Source of the DNA: Candidatus Sulfotelmatobacter kueseliae
GTDB taxonomy: Bacteria; Acidobacteriota; Terriglobia; Terriglobales; Acidobacteriaceae
NCBI GenBank assembly: GCA_900290255.1
Contig: OMOD01000197.1
Coordinates: 29,348 to 65,704 of the forward strand
Length of the DNA stretch: 36,357 nt
Direction: 5' to 3'
The notes beneath the pieces were generated by a model, which had not been told where the DNA came from, ran no database searches, and saw only the letters and a program-made list of their open reading frames with translations. The translations under genes were made by a program, and so were the position numbers. Positions within the stretch are counted from its first letter, which is position 1. Each line of letters starts with the position of its first letter. This document shows, piece after piece, positions 7,333 through 14,544 of the stretch.

Positions 7333-8607
7333 TTGGTGACAACCTTCTCTCCGGTAGACGAACAACTCACATATCTGAAGAAGGGCGCGGCGGAGATCAT
7401 CCGCGAAGCCGATCTGCGCGCCAAGCTGGAAAAGTCACGCGCCACGGGCAAGCCGCTGCGGGTCAAGCTGGGCATGGACCCGACCGCGCCCGACCTGCAT
7501 CTGGGCCACACGGTTGTGCTGCGCAAGCTGAAGCATTTTCAGGATCTCGGCCACACCGCGATTTTCCTGATCGGCGATTTCACTGGGATGATCGGCGACC
7601 CAACGGGCCGCTCGGCCACGCGCCCGCCGCTGAGCCGCGAGCAAATCGAGCAGAATGCGGAGACGTATAAAGCGCAGGTTTTCAAGATTCTCGATCCCAA
7701 GAAAACGGTGATTGACTTCAACCGGCGCTGGTTTGGCCAGTTCACCTCCGACGAGTTCGTGCGGCTGGCGGCGAAGTACACGGTTTCGCAACTGCTCGAG
7801 CGCGAGGACTTCCACAAACGTTTTCAGGAAGAGAAACCGATCTCGGTGCACGAACTGCTGTATCCGCTGGTACAGGGATATGATTCGGTCGCGCTCGAAG
7901 CCGATGTCGAACTCGGCGGCACGGATCAAAAATTTAATCTGCTCGTGGGACGCGAAATGCAGCGCGCCTATGGCCAGGAATCGCAGGTGGTGCTGACCAC
8001 GCCGATTCTTGAGGGCCTGGACGGCGTGCAGAAGATGTCGAAGTCGCTGGGCAACGCGATCGGCATTCACGAGGTGCCGCTCGAGATGTACGGCAAGATC
8101 ATGAGTATCTCCGACGAAATGATGTGGCGCTACTACGAGCTGCTGACGGACGTGCAGGTCGCCGAGATCGAGAAGATGAAGCGCGAGGCACACCCGATGC
8201 AGGCGAAGAAGGCTCTGGCGGGGAAGATCGTGGCGGATTTTCATTCCGTGGAGGCGGGCGCGAAAGCTGCGGAAGATTGGGCGAAGCAGTTTCAGAAGGA
8301 TGAAGTGCCGGAGGACGTGGAGGAAATCTCAATTAACCTTTCTGAAATTGGAGGATATGTTTCTAAAGGTGACCACGGCCCCGAGGCAACAATGAGGGCA
8401 GATCGCCTTCTGGTCCGTTGCGGATTGGCGTCTTCTACAACTGATGCGGGTAGAAAACTAAAACAGGGTTCCGTCAGAAAAAGCGACTCAATACAGATCG
8501 GCGATCACATACAAACCGAACCTTTTATCTCTTATTCAGGACCACCGCCGGCGAGATTGACATTGCGGGTTGGCAAACGATTAAAGATCGCGGTCGTCCA
8601 TTGGTGA
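7333..8607 (+). CDS. tyrS: Tyrosyl-tRNA synthetase
   Basis: About 424 residues; the start is either TTG 7333 or GTG 7336. This class I synthetase charges tRNA(Tyr). The HIGH-type motif is H56-L-G-H59 in [10 protein letters not shown], and the KMSKS loop begins at K234 ([15 protein letters not shown]). The [13 protein letters not shown] tyrosine and ATP site is intact. An S4 RNA-binding domain occupies about residues 355-420 ([20 protein letters not shown]). The wording matches the longer TyrZ-like branch. Base composition changes abruptly near position 8330: the linker and S4 domain use many A/T-ending codons, whereas the catalytic part is strongly G/C-ending, which suggests a recombined 3' end. 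REP-like repeats follow the stop. Confidence 0.95.
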   Translation: MVTTFSPVDEQLTYLKKGAAEIIREADLRAKLEKSRATGKPLRVKLGMDPTAPDLHLGHTVVLRKLKHFQDLGHTAIFLIGDFTGMIGDPTGRSATRPPLSREQIEQNAETYKAQVFKILDPKKTVIDFNRRWFGQFTSDEFVRLAAKYTVSQLLEREDFHKRFQEEKPISVHELLYPLVQGYDSVALEADVELGGTDQKFNLLVGREMQRAYGQESQVVLTTPILEGLDGVQKMSKSLGNAIGIHEVPLEMYGKIMSISDEMMWRYYELLTDVQVAEIEKMKREAHPMQAKKALAGKIVADFHSVEAGAKAAEDWAKQFQKDEVPEDVEEISINLSEIGGYVSKGDHGPEATMRADRLLVRCGLASSTTDAGRKLKQGSVRKSDSIQIGDHIQTEPFISYSGPPPARLTLRVGKRLKIAVVHW

Positions 8608-8618
8608 GCACCACTGCT

Positions 8619-8668
8619 CATGTAGGGACAGCCGCCCTCGGCTGTCCGGGCGAGCGCAGCTCGCCCGG
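8619..8668 (-). repeat. REP-like palindrome, inverted copy
   Basis: This reads atgtagggacagccgccctc, then ggctgtc and the hairpin gggcgagc...gctcgccc, i.e. the family in reverse orientation, 11 bp after the tyrS stop codon. Together with the next copy (8769-8817) it forms a head-to-head pair. Confidence 0.75.
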
Positions 8669-8768
8669 TTTTTACGCTCGACTCGGCTTTCCCAATCTGG
8701 AATTCACCAGAAGTCTTGGTGAGCTTGGGAGGATCCCTTGTCCCAAACTTCCAGCTACACTTCAAGAC

Positions 8769-8817
8769 TGCGGAGCTTCGCTCCGCCGGACAGCCGGGGG
8801 CGGCTGTCCCTACATAA
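8769..8817 (+). repeat. REP-like palindrome (consensus-like copy)
   Basis: Hairpin 1 is gcggagcttcgctccgc (8770-8786). Hairpin 2 has arms gacagcc/ggctgtc around GGGGGC. The tail is cctacataatc. It is the last part of the first copy of the 127-bp duplication. Confidence 0.85.
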
Positions 8818-8946
8818 TCTAAGGCTGCCCCTTTGATAGATCAAGGCTGTTTTCCCTTCAGCCCGGTTTCCCAATCTGGAATCTGCTGACGGTTTAGTGA
8901 GCTTGGGAGGATCCCTTGTCCCAAACTTCCAGCTACACTTCAAGAC

Positions 8947-8994
8947 TGCGGAGCTTCGCTCCGCCAGACAGCCGAGGGCGGCTGTCCCTACATG
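8947..8994 (+). repeat. REP-like palindrome flanking the RAYT gene, left side
   Basis: It has the same two-hairpin layout as the copy at 8769-8817, with a G-to-A change in gccagacagccg. It ends 4 bp before the RAYT start codon, so the ribosome binding region of the transposase lies in the palindrome. Confidence 0.85.
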
Positions 8995-8998
8995 GACC

Positions 8999-9493
8999 AT
9001 GCCGAAGGCCTTCTACCGCAGGCGGCTTCCTCACCTTCAGGTCGATGACCACCAGCATTTTGTAACCTTCTGCACCGATCACAGATGGATATTGCCAGAG
9101 CCTGTGCGCTCGATCGTGTTGGAATGCTGTCTCCATGACAACGGAGAGAAACTCGATCTGCGGGCTGTCGTCGTGATGCCGGACCATGTGCATATGATCT
9201 TCACTCCTTTGGTGAACACCCAGGCGGTGGAAATTTATTCCTTGGCCGAGATCATGGACGCGCTGAAAGGCGCTTCTGCTCACAAGGTTAACCAGATGCT
9301 TCACCGCAAGGGACGAGTGTGGCAGGTCGAGTCGTTCGATCATGTGCTTCGGTCTTCGGAGAGCCTGGATGCGAAGGTCCAGTACCTGTTGGAGAACCCG
9401 GCCCGGCGGGGCCTGGCGAGGACTTGGACTGATTATCCGTGGTTGTGGAAGAAGCCGTTTGTGAACCCGTTCACGTTGGCTGCGAACACGTGA
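8999..9493 (+). CDS. REP-associated tyrosine transposase (RAYT, Y1/IS200-like)
   Basis: A 164-residue single-domain HUH endonuclease relative. The metal-binding motif is HVH in VVVMPDHVHMIFTPL, and the likely catalytic tyrosine lies in KVQYLLENPARRGLA, both hallmarks of REP-associated transposases (Transposase_17/Y1 family). Such proteins are thought to nick and join single-stranded REP palindromes; most are single-copy and domesticated rather than active insertion sequences. The start ATG 8999 gives MPKAFYRRRLPHL, the usual N-terminus. The gene is bracketed by same-orientation palindromes at 8947-8994 and 9510-9558, the standard arrangement of a RAYT with its substrates. It appears complete, with no frameshift. 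Confidence 0.9.
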   Translation: MPKAFYRRRLPHLQVDDHQHFVTFCTDHRWILPEPVRSIVLECCLHDNGEKLDLRAVVVMPDHVHMIFTPLVNTQAVEIYSLAEIMDALKGASAHKVNQMLHRKGRVWQVESFDHVLRSSESLDAKVQYLLENPARRGLARTWTDYPWLWKKPFVNPFTLAANT

Positions 9494-9509
9494 GCATTTG
9501 CCGAGCAGC

Positions 9510-9558
9510 AGCGGAGCTTCGCTCCAACGGACAGCCGAGGGCGGCTGTCCCTACATAA
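9510..9558 (+). repeat. REP-like palindrome flanking the RAYT gene, right side
   Basis: This starts gcggagcttcgctcc, with the first hairpin slightly degraded (aacgg instead of gccgg), then the intact second hairpin and cctacataatc. The following 35 bp resemble the sequence after the copy at 8769-8817, so the repeated unit extends beyond the palindrome. Confidence 0.8.
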
Positions 9559-9626
9559 TCAAAGGCTGTTCCTTACATAAATCAAAGCTGTCCGCTGCGA
9601 CGAATTCTGCTAACCTCATCCCGCAC

Positions 9627-10637
9627 ATGCGCGCGGCGGCCATCCTCGGGCTGGGATGTTCTGCGAAAGACCTGAAGCCCTTTCAGGCGGACAAGGTGCT
9701 GGCCGCCAATAGTATCGAATGGCGGATCGGCATGCCCGCCTCACACGATCAGGCCGATGTGATCCTGGTGTTCGGCGGCGATGGGACCATTCATCGTCAT
9801 TTAGGTCAACTGGTCAGGATTGGCTTGCCGGTGCTGATGGTGCCGGCGGGCAGCGGAAACGACTTTGCTCGCGCCCTTGGGTTGCGGCGCGTGCGCGATG
9901 CGCTCGCCGCGTGGCAGAAGTTCTGCCGCGGCACAGGGAATGTGCGCGAGATTGACTTGGGAGTTATTTCGGCTGCCGGCGACGCGGGCGGAGCGCCCGC
10001 GCCACACAAACATTATTTCTGCTGTGTCGCGGGGGTTGGCCTTGACGGCGAAGTCGCGCGGCGCGCGAACCGCCTGCCGCGGTGGCTGCGCGGGCACGGT
10101 GGTTATGTGCTGAGCCTGGCGCCGACAATTTTCACTTTCGCGCCGGTCCCAATGAAGATCTTCACGAGCCGCGAAGCCGTGACACGGCCAGAAAGCGCCG
10201 CGGAGCTTCGCTCCGCGGGACAGCCGGGGGCACCTCCACCCCAGCACACCAAGACCGGGCGCGCTGGGGACCCCGGGGCTGTCCCCACAGATGTTAGTTG
10301 GATCTCCCGCAGCGATCAGCCGACCCTGCTGGCGGCATTCGCGAATGCTCCGGTATACGGCGGCGGGATGAAGATCGCTCCGCAGGCGAAAATGGATGAC
10401 GGCCTGCTCGACGTCTGCATCGTCGGCGGGGTTTATCCTTTCAAACTCTTCTGCATGTTTCCCACCGTCTACGCCGGCCGCCATCTGACGATTAAAGAAG
10501 TCGAGTATTTTCATACTGGCCGGGTGCGGGTCGAAACCGAGCACCCGCTCGACGTTTATGCGGACGGGGAATACGTCTGCCATACGCCAGTGGAGATAGC
10601 GGTGCAAGGGGCAGCGCTGAAGGTCGTGACCCCGTAG
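9627..10637 (+). CDS. Diacylglycerol kinase-like lipid kinase (YegS/DagK family) with in-frame palindromes
   Basis: A 336-residue protein that probably phosphorylates a lipid such as diacylglycerol, using ATP. The catalytic domain shows VFGGDGTIHRHLGQL and VPAGSGNDFARALGL, the C-terminal lobe shows FANAPVYGGGMKIAP and DDGLLDVCIV, and DVYADGEY lies near the end. ATG 9627 is preferred to an upstream start (9498), whose first residues would be translated from a REP palindrome; no Shine-Dalgarno is seen. Two repeat insertions lie in frame: residues about 120-127 (a GC-rich hairpin at 9984-10007) and residues 192-221 (a REP-like element at 10200-10289, exactly 30 codons). Both fall between conserved blocks, probably in surface loops, so the enzyme may still work. 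Confidence 0.85.
   Translation: MRAAAILGLGCSAKDLKPFQADKVLAANSIEWRIGMPASHDQADVILVFGGDGTIHRHLGQLVRIGLPVLMVPAGSGNDFARALGLRRVRDALAAWQKFCRGTGNVREIDLGVISAAGDAGGAPAPHKHYFCCVAGVGLDGEVARRANRLPRWLRGHGGYVLSLAPTIFTFAPVPMKIFTSREAVTRPESAAELRSAGQPGAPPPQHTKTGRAGDPGAVPTDVSWISRSDQPTLLAAFANAPVYGGGMKIAPQAKMDDGLLDVCIVGGVYPFKLFCMFPTVYAGRHLTIKEVEYFHTGRVRVETEHPLDVYADGEYVCHTPVEIAVQGAALKVVTP
9984..10007 (+). repeat. Small GC palindrome inside the lipid kinase gene
   Basis: gcgggcg-gag-cgcccgc is a perfect 7-bp-stem hairpin followed by gccacac. It is 24 bp, a multiple of three, and encodes a Gly/Ala/Pro-rich bulge. A related gtgtggcgcgggc string follows the stop of the gene at 16270-16623. Confidence 0.6.
10200..10289 (+). 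repeat. Composite REP-like element inside the lipid kinase gene
   Basis: The first hairpin gcggagcttcgctccgc and the gacagccggggg arm are canonical. About 50 bp of Pro/His/Thr-coding sequence is then inserted before the ggctgtccccaca end. The unit is exactly 90 bp and starts in codon phase, so it adds 30 residues without breaking the frame. Confidence 0.75.
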
Positions 10638-10642
10638 TGGCT

Positions 10643-10754
10643 GTCGAGCTTCGCTCGACCGGACGGGCGAGGGCGCCCGTCCCCACACGGTCCCACTCGT
10701 TCGCCGCCGCGCGAGGGCGCCCGTCCCCACGCGGTCCCACTCGTTCGCCGCCGC
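10643..10754 (+). repeat. REP-like palindrome followed by two 44-bp tandem units
   Basis: The hairpin gtcgagcttcgctcgac is followed by ggacgggcgagggcgcccgtc, a variant second stem. From 10667 the unit gcgagggcgcccgtccccac...gttcgccgccgc occurs twice (10667-10710 and 10711-10754) with one or two mismatches. It lies between the lipid kinase stop and the sppA promoter. Confidence 0.75.
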
Positions 10755-10796
10755 GCCGCCAGCGCTCGCAATCCCACTTGCAGCTTCACTTGGTGC

Positions 10797-10802
10797 TAAA
10801 CT
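10797..10802 (+). promoter_or_regulatory. Candidate -10 box close to the sppA start
   Basis: TGC followed by TAAACT resembles an extended -10 element and ends 6 bases before the sppA ATG, without a Shine-Dalgarno. It may give a leaderless or nearly leaderless mRNA. The match is weak. Confidence 0.25.
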
Positions 10803-10808
10803 TTCCCC

Positions 10809-11723
10809 ATGGCTGACGGACGTTCGCGCACGCTGCTCTGGGTTTTGATCGGGGGAGGAGCTTTCTTCCTCTTCGTGCTGGCCGTGTTTTCGATCGTGTA
10901 CCTTACGCTGCACGCGGGAGGGGGCGAGACCGGCGGGATCACCAGCTTCGGCGACCGCATCGGCGTGGTGGATCTCGACGGCGTGATTCTCTCGCCGCAG
11001 CCGGTTGTGGGCCAGCTGAAGAAATTTGGCGACGACTCTTCGATTAAGGCCATCATTCTGCACGTGAATTCGCCGGGCGGGGGCGTGGCCGCGTCAGAGG
11101 AGATTTACCGCGAAGTCAAGCGCATCCGCAACGAGAAGAAGAAAAAAATCGTGGTTTCCATCGAAAGCGTGGGCGCCAGCGGAGCGTATTACGTCGCTTC
11201 GGCTTCCGACAAGATTTATGCCGACCAGGGCAGCATCGTGGGCTCGATTGGCGTGATCGCGCAGTGGGTGAATTATGGCGACCTGCTCAAGTGGGCCAAG
11301 CTGAAAGATGTGGTGATCAAGACGGGCGAATTCAAAGACACCGGCAACCCGGCCCGCGATCTCACTCCGGCCGAGCAGGCCTACATGCAATCGCTGATTG
11401 ACAATATGTTCGGGCAGTTCATACGAGCGGTGGCCGACGGGCGGGGCTTGAAGTACGAAGATGTAAAGTCGTTTGCCAACGGCAAGGTCTGGTCGGGCGA
11501 ACAGGCTATGTCCATGAAGCTGATTGACAACGTGGGCGACTTCGAGACGGCAGTGGCGGAGACGGCGAAGTCAGTCGGAATCAAGGGCGAACCGACGCTG
11601 GTGCGCCCGGAGAAGGAGCGCAAGACCCTGCTGGACCTGCTGCTCGGCGATGTTTCGCAGTACCTGCCTAGCCGGGAAAAAATGCTGGAGCAACAGGTGG
11701 GGTTCTACTACCTCTGGAAGTGA
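10809..11723 (+). CDS. sppA: Signal peptide peptidase SppA (S49 serine peptidase)
   Basis: A 304-residue inner-membrane protease that degrades released signal peptides. One N-terminal transmembrane helix (about 9-34) is followed by a single S49 protease domain, i.e. the short Bacillus-type form rather than the duplicated E. coli form. The Ser-Lys dyad is visible as S124 in SVGASGAYYVAS and K176 in GEFKDTGNPARDLTPAE. The spacing of 52 residues equals that of the B. subtilis enzyme (Ser147/Lys199). The substrate groove segment LHVNSPGGGVAASEEIY is conserved. The gene stands alone, with a hairpin after its stop. Confidence 0.93.
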   Translation: MADGRSRTLLWVLIGGGAFFLFVLAVFSIVYLTLHAGGGETGGITSFGDRIGVVDLDGVILSPQPVVGQLKKFGDDSSIKAIILHVNSPGGGVAASEEIYREVKRIRNEKKKKIVVSIESVGASGAYYVASASDKIYADQGSIVGSIGVIAQWVNYGDLLKWAKLKDVVIKTGEFKDTGNPARDLTPAEQAYMQSLIDNMFGQFIRAVADGRGLKYEDVKSFANGKVWSGEQAMSMKLIDNVGDFETAVAETAKSVGIKGEPTLVRPEKERKTLLDLLLGDVSQYLPSREKMLEQQVGFYYLWK

Positions 11724-11732
11724 GCCTGGCGT

Positions 11733-11751
11733 CCCCAGGCATAGCCTGGGG
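11733..11751 (+). terminator. Hairpin after sppA
   Basis: CCCCAGGC-ATA-GCCTGGGG is a perfect 8-bp stem 10 bp downstream of the sppA stop. There is no following T-run, so it is either a non-classical terminator or mRNA-stabilising structure. Confidence 0.4.
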
Positions 11752-11908
11752 CCGGTCCCAAGGGCGTAACTTGCATTAAACCCCTGAAATTTGAGAAGGT
11801 TATGGAAGGTGGTAGGGCAGGATTCCGGTTGCCGCGCGCATCTGGGCACACGGAATTTCGCGGGGAATTCTTAGTTTGAGTTCCAAGCCTGAGCAAGAGA
11901 GGGGCGTT

Positions 11909-12244
11909 ATGACCAAAGCCGATTTGATTGATGAAGTCTCCCGTTTAGCGGAACTTACGCGGAAGGACAGTGAAGTGATCGTGGAGACGATTTTCGACAG
12001 CGTGGTGCGTTCACTGCGCGCCGGCGACAAGATCGAAATCCGCGGCTTTGGCAGCTTCCGAACTCGCCAGCGCAAGCCGCGCATCGGGCGCAATCCCAAG
12101 ACCGGGGAGCGGGTCGAAGTACCTGCCAAGAAGATCCCCTTCTTCAAGCCCAGCAAGGAACTCAAAGACCTGGTGAACGAGGCCACCTCCGGCGCGCCGC
12201 CAAGTCCCGCGCCGCCAACGAGTTCTGCGCCTCCGACGGCATAG
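11909..12244 (+). CDS. HU/IHF-family DNA-bending protein
   Basis: A 111-residue nucleoid protein. ATG 11909 is preceded by AGAGAGGGGCGTT, a good ribosome binding site, and gives MTKADLIDEVSRLAEL, the usual family start. The DNA-binding arm region reads IRGFGSFRTRQRKPRIGRNP, including the GFGSF turn and the RNP arm tip whose proline intercalates into DNA, followed by PFFKPSKELKDLVN. A tail of about 18 Pro/Ala/Ser residues extends beyond the normal end (about residue 93). IHF and HU subunits cannot be told apart safely here. The gene is monocistronic, with a 185-bp upstream region. Confidence 0.92.
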   Translation: MTKADLIDEVSRLAELTRKDSEVIVETIFDSVVRSLRAGDKIEIRGFGSFRTRQRKPRIGRNPKTGERVEVPAKKIPFFKPSKELKDLVNEATSGAPPSPAPPTSSAPPTA

Positions 12245-12322
12245 GGCACAAATCTGTTGTAGAGATGTTGCCTGCGACGTCCCTTTTTTCTCTTTGGACG
12301 GTAATCCTGTCCGCCAGGGATA

Positions 12323-12390
12323 CTGCCGCGCTTCGCGCGGCGGACAGCCCCTTCGACTTCGCTCGGGACGGCGAGGGCGGCTGTCCTCAC
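12323..12390 (+). repeat. Interrupted REP-like palindrome
   Basis: The first hairpin is gccgcgcttcgcgcggc. Then ggacagcc is separated from gagggcggctgtcc by a 25-bp insertion, ccttcgacttcgctcgggac. It lies between the convergent HU/IHF gene and the serine hydrolase gene. Confidence 0.65.
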
Positions 12391-12401
12391 TGAAACTACG
12401 G

Positions 12402-13514
12402 CTACTGCTTGGCTCCCAAGTACAAATCCGCGACCTTCAGCGCCAGGGCTCCCGGATCAACGTCGGTGCGGTTGGCCAGCACGATGACGGTGAATTTGTC
12501 GTCGGGGAAGCGCTGGATCGTGGTGCGGAACCCAATCGTCTCGCCATCATGCCACATCCGCTTGTGGCCCCGGTACGGATCGAGAAACCAGCCAAAGCCG
12601 TAGCTGACCGGCGGCCCCTCCGCCGACTTCGCCGGGCCAGCGGTGGGCTGTACCGCAGTCAGCGCCGGCTCCATTTCCGCTTCGCTCAACAGCGTGTGGT
12701 CGCGCAGGGCGCGGTCCCACTTGGCAAGGTCGTTGAGCGAAGAGTAAATGCCTCCATCGCCCAGCACCGCCGAGGTTGGGCTCTGGTCGGTCTCGCGCCA
12801 GCCGTCTTTTTCCTTGGTGTGTCCATAGGCCCGGTGCGGCACTTCGTTCTTGCCCTTCTCGTAAGCCAACGTGTTCGTCATCTTGAGCGGATTGAAGATT
12901 CTTTCCCGAAGAAACTCCCCGAAGCTCTTGCCGGAGGCTTTCTCCACGATGATGGCCAGCACGGCATAGCCGGAGTTGCTGTATTCCCATTTTGTTCCGG
13001 GGGCGAACTTGCCGGCGGTCTGCTGCTCGAGCAGTCGCAGCACGCCGGCATCGAGAATCTGGGGAACTTTCTCGGGGGGCGTGTCGGGATACTGCTTCAT
13101 CAGAATGTCTTCGTAATCGGGCAGCCCGGAAGTGTGGTTGAGCAGATTGCGCACAGTGATCGGTTTGCCGTAAGCCGGAAACTCGGGGAAGAAGTCGGTT
13201 AGGTGGTCGTCGTAGTGTAGTTTGCCGTCTCGCGCCAGCAGCATGATGCTGGCGGCGGTGAACTGCTTGGTGAACGAGGCGAGGCGGAAATTTGTTTCCG
13301 CGTCGATCGGGTGCAGAGTGCGCAGGTCGCTGACGCCGTATCCGCGGCGAAAGACCGGCTGCCCGTTGCGGACAACCAGCACCGCGGCGCCGGGAGCATT
13401 CGTGGACTTCAGAGAAGCGAAGATGGAATCGATCTGGGCAGAGGGAACTTGGGCGGAGGAGAGGCTTGGCGAGGAAAGCACGAGCAGGAGCGCGAACAAA
13501 TATCTCGTATTCAA
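12402..13514 (-). CDS. Exported serine hydrolase, class C beta-lactamase fold
   Basis: A 370-residue protein with an N-terminal signal peptide (YLFALLLVLSSPSLSSAQ). TTG 13514 is chosen because AGAGG lies six bases upstream and the signal peptide then starts the protein; an ATG at 13598 would add 28 Arg-rich residues. The penicillin-binding/class C motifs are present: S80-F-T-K83 (nucleophile and base), Y178-S-N180, and WHDGETIGF as the third motif. LLNHTSGLPDY is a typical family segment. Such enzymes include D-aminopeptidases, esterases and EstB-like hydrolases; the substrate cannot be told. It lies downstream of the DinB gene on the same strand (about 90 bp apart) and may be co-transcribed. 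Confidence 0.88.
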   Translation of the reverse strand: MNTRYLFALLLVLSSPSLSSAQVPSAQIDSIFASLKSTNAPGAAVLVVRNGQPVFRRGYGVSDLRTLHPIDAETNFRLASFTKQFTAASIMLLARDGKLHYDDHLTDFFPEFPAYGKPITVRNLLNHTSGLPDYEDILMKQYPDTPPEKVPQILDAGVLRLLEQQTAGKFAPGTKWEYSNSGYAVLAIIVEKASGKSFGEFLRERIFNPLKMTNTLAYEKGKNEVPHRAYGHTKEKDGWRETDQSPTSAVLGDGGIYSSLNDLAKWDRALRDHTLLSEAEMEPALTAVQPTAGPAKSAEGPPVSYGFGWFLDPYRGHKRMWHDGETIGFRTTIQRFPDDKFTVIVLANRTDVDPGALALKVADLYLGAKQ

Positions 13515-13602
13515 GGGGGCCTCTGAAATTCGCAGCCGCAAGAGGACGATAGCAGATAGCGGCCGGACACGCCGGCTTCGCCTCATTTTGAGCGCCACGC
13601 TG

Positions 13603-14259
13603 TCAATCGCTGTCGGGCTTGGCTCCCGGCAGGCGCTTTTTCAGGAACTTGATCTGGCCATTGTGGTTGGACTCGTGTTCGCACACGTGAAACCACTTGC
13701 AGTAATTGTTGGTCGGTCCCCAACCCCAGTCTTTGTCCACCGTCATGAGCCATGTGTCGTCGCGCTTGCGAAATTCGGCAAACGTCTGCTCCCGGACTTC
13801 TCCCAGCATGTTCACATAGAAATCGAGGCTGTTCCCTTTGATGGCCTTGCGGGCCGGCTCGCCCAGTGCCATGGCCACGCCCCATTTGTCTTTGTAAGAC
13901 GCAGGCAATTCCTTCAGATTGTTTCCCTCGAACGTGTTGATCTGATAAATCCGGTCAGTCGCGGCCAGGTGCATGAGCAGTGCGCCGATGGTGTTGGCGT
14001 TCGGGTCAAAAAGATAATCGAGGTCTTTCTGCGACATGCCCTTCACCGACATCAGGACAACCATGCGCATCCACGTCATCATCGAAACCAGCGTGCCGAT
14101 CTGCGGCGAGTAGCCTTTCTTCGGACCAAGGATGTTCACGTCGGCATCTTCCGAGAACGCGGGCTGCGGCAGAAGCGCCAGTCCGGAAACTCCGGTCGTG
14201 AAGGCGGCTGCGGTCTTGAGAAAATTGCGGCGATTGGGTGCGCACTCCGCTGGGAACAT
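13603..14259 (-). CDS. DinB-superfamily protein with Tat signal
   Basis: A 218-residue protein. The N-terminus carries a twin-arginine motif, NRRNFLKTAAAF, followed by a hydrophobic stretch and a likely cleavage site near PAFSEDA, so it should be exported folded. The body is a DinB/YfiT-like four-helix fold, with metal-ligand histidine candidates in LLMHLAATDRIYQ and in HVCEHESNHNGQIKFL. The start ATG 14259 has a strong AAGGAGA site. Known DinB relatives include bacillithiol S-transferases and maleylpyruvate isomerases, mostly cytosolic, so an exported form is unusual. Possibly a metal-dependent thiol or ligand-binding enzyme; its function is unknown. Confidence 0.82.
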   Translation of the reverse strand: MFPAECAPNRRNFLKTAAAFTTGVSGLALLPQPAFSEDADVNILGPKKGYSPQIGTLVSMMTWMRMVVLMSVKGMSQKDLDYLFDPNANTIGALLMHLAATDRIYQINTFEGNNLKELPASYKDKWGVAMALGEPARKAIKGNSLDFYVNMLGEVREQTFAEFRKRDDTWLMTVDKDWGWGPTNNYCKWFHVCEHESNHNGQIKFLKKRLPGAKPDSD

Positions 14260-14329
14260 GGCGATCTCCTTTCGTGTGGGCCCGGGAGGTGCGATTGGAA
14301 TTGAGGGATGGTATCACAGGGGGCGGCTT

Positions 14330-14512
14330 GCACGGCTTGAAAATTCCACCTACTCGGAGGCGTCATCCCGATGGCCCGCGCTTTTACCAGCGGGCCGAGG
14401 GATCTCCTGCGCAACGGTTTTGTGTAAGGGAGATCCCTCGCTCCGCGTGAAAAACCGCTTCGCTCGGGATGACGCCATTTGTAGACGATCAGCTGAGCCA
14501 TTACAGATGGGG
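14330..14512. repeat. Degraded copy of the TCATCCCGA palindromic element
   Basis: The core, from GGCGTCATCCCGA (about 14361) to CTCGGGATGACGCC, with internal arms gagggatct/agatccctcgctccgc, repeats the element at 16021-16214. Flanking remnants are gaaaattcc at the left and ctgagccatta at the right, which resemble that element's ends. It fills the gap between the DinB gene and the pgeF-like gene. Confidence 0.65.
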
Positions 14513-14544
14513 GCTGTTCTTAGGTCTCTCTTGCCTGGTACGCT

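Larger units (their letters stand above)
8688..8994 (+). repeat. Direct duplication of about 127 bp upstream of the RAYT gene
   Basis: Copy 1 (8688-8814) and copy 2 (8867-8994) share tttcccaatctgg, then a variable 20-bp patch, then a near-identical run from gtgagcttgggaggatccct through acttcaagactg into a full REP palindrome ending in ccctacat. The segment between them (8815-8866) resembles the sequence after the REP at 9510-9558. The stretch 8608-8998 has no credible gene. Confidence 0.8.

Noticed and set aside
8999..9493. Complete IS200/IS605 insertion sequence
   Set aside because: The protein has the longer RAYT form and is flanked by REP palindromes, with no TnpB and no subterminal IS hairpins of the usual kind.
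10643..10754. CRISPR array from the tandem 44-bp units
   Set aside because: Only two units, adjacent with no spacers, and no cas genes; they are duplicated REP-like sequence.
9801..11063. Minus-strand open frame of 420 codons across the lipid kinase and sppA
   Set aside because: It overlaps two convincing genes and includes REP repeats in translation; composition is Arg/Ala-rich as expected for an antisense frame.
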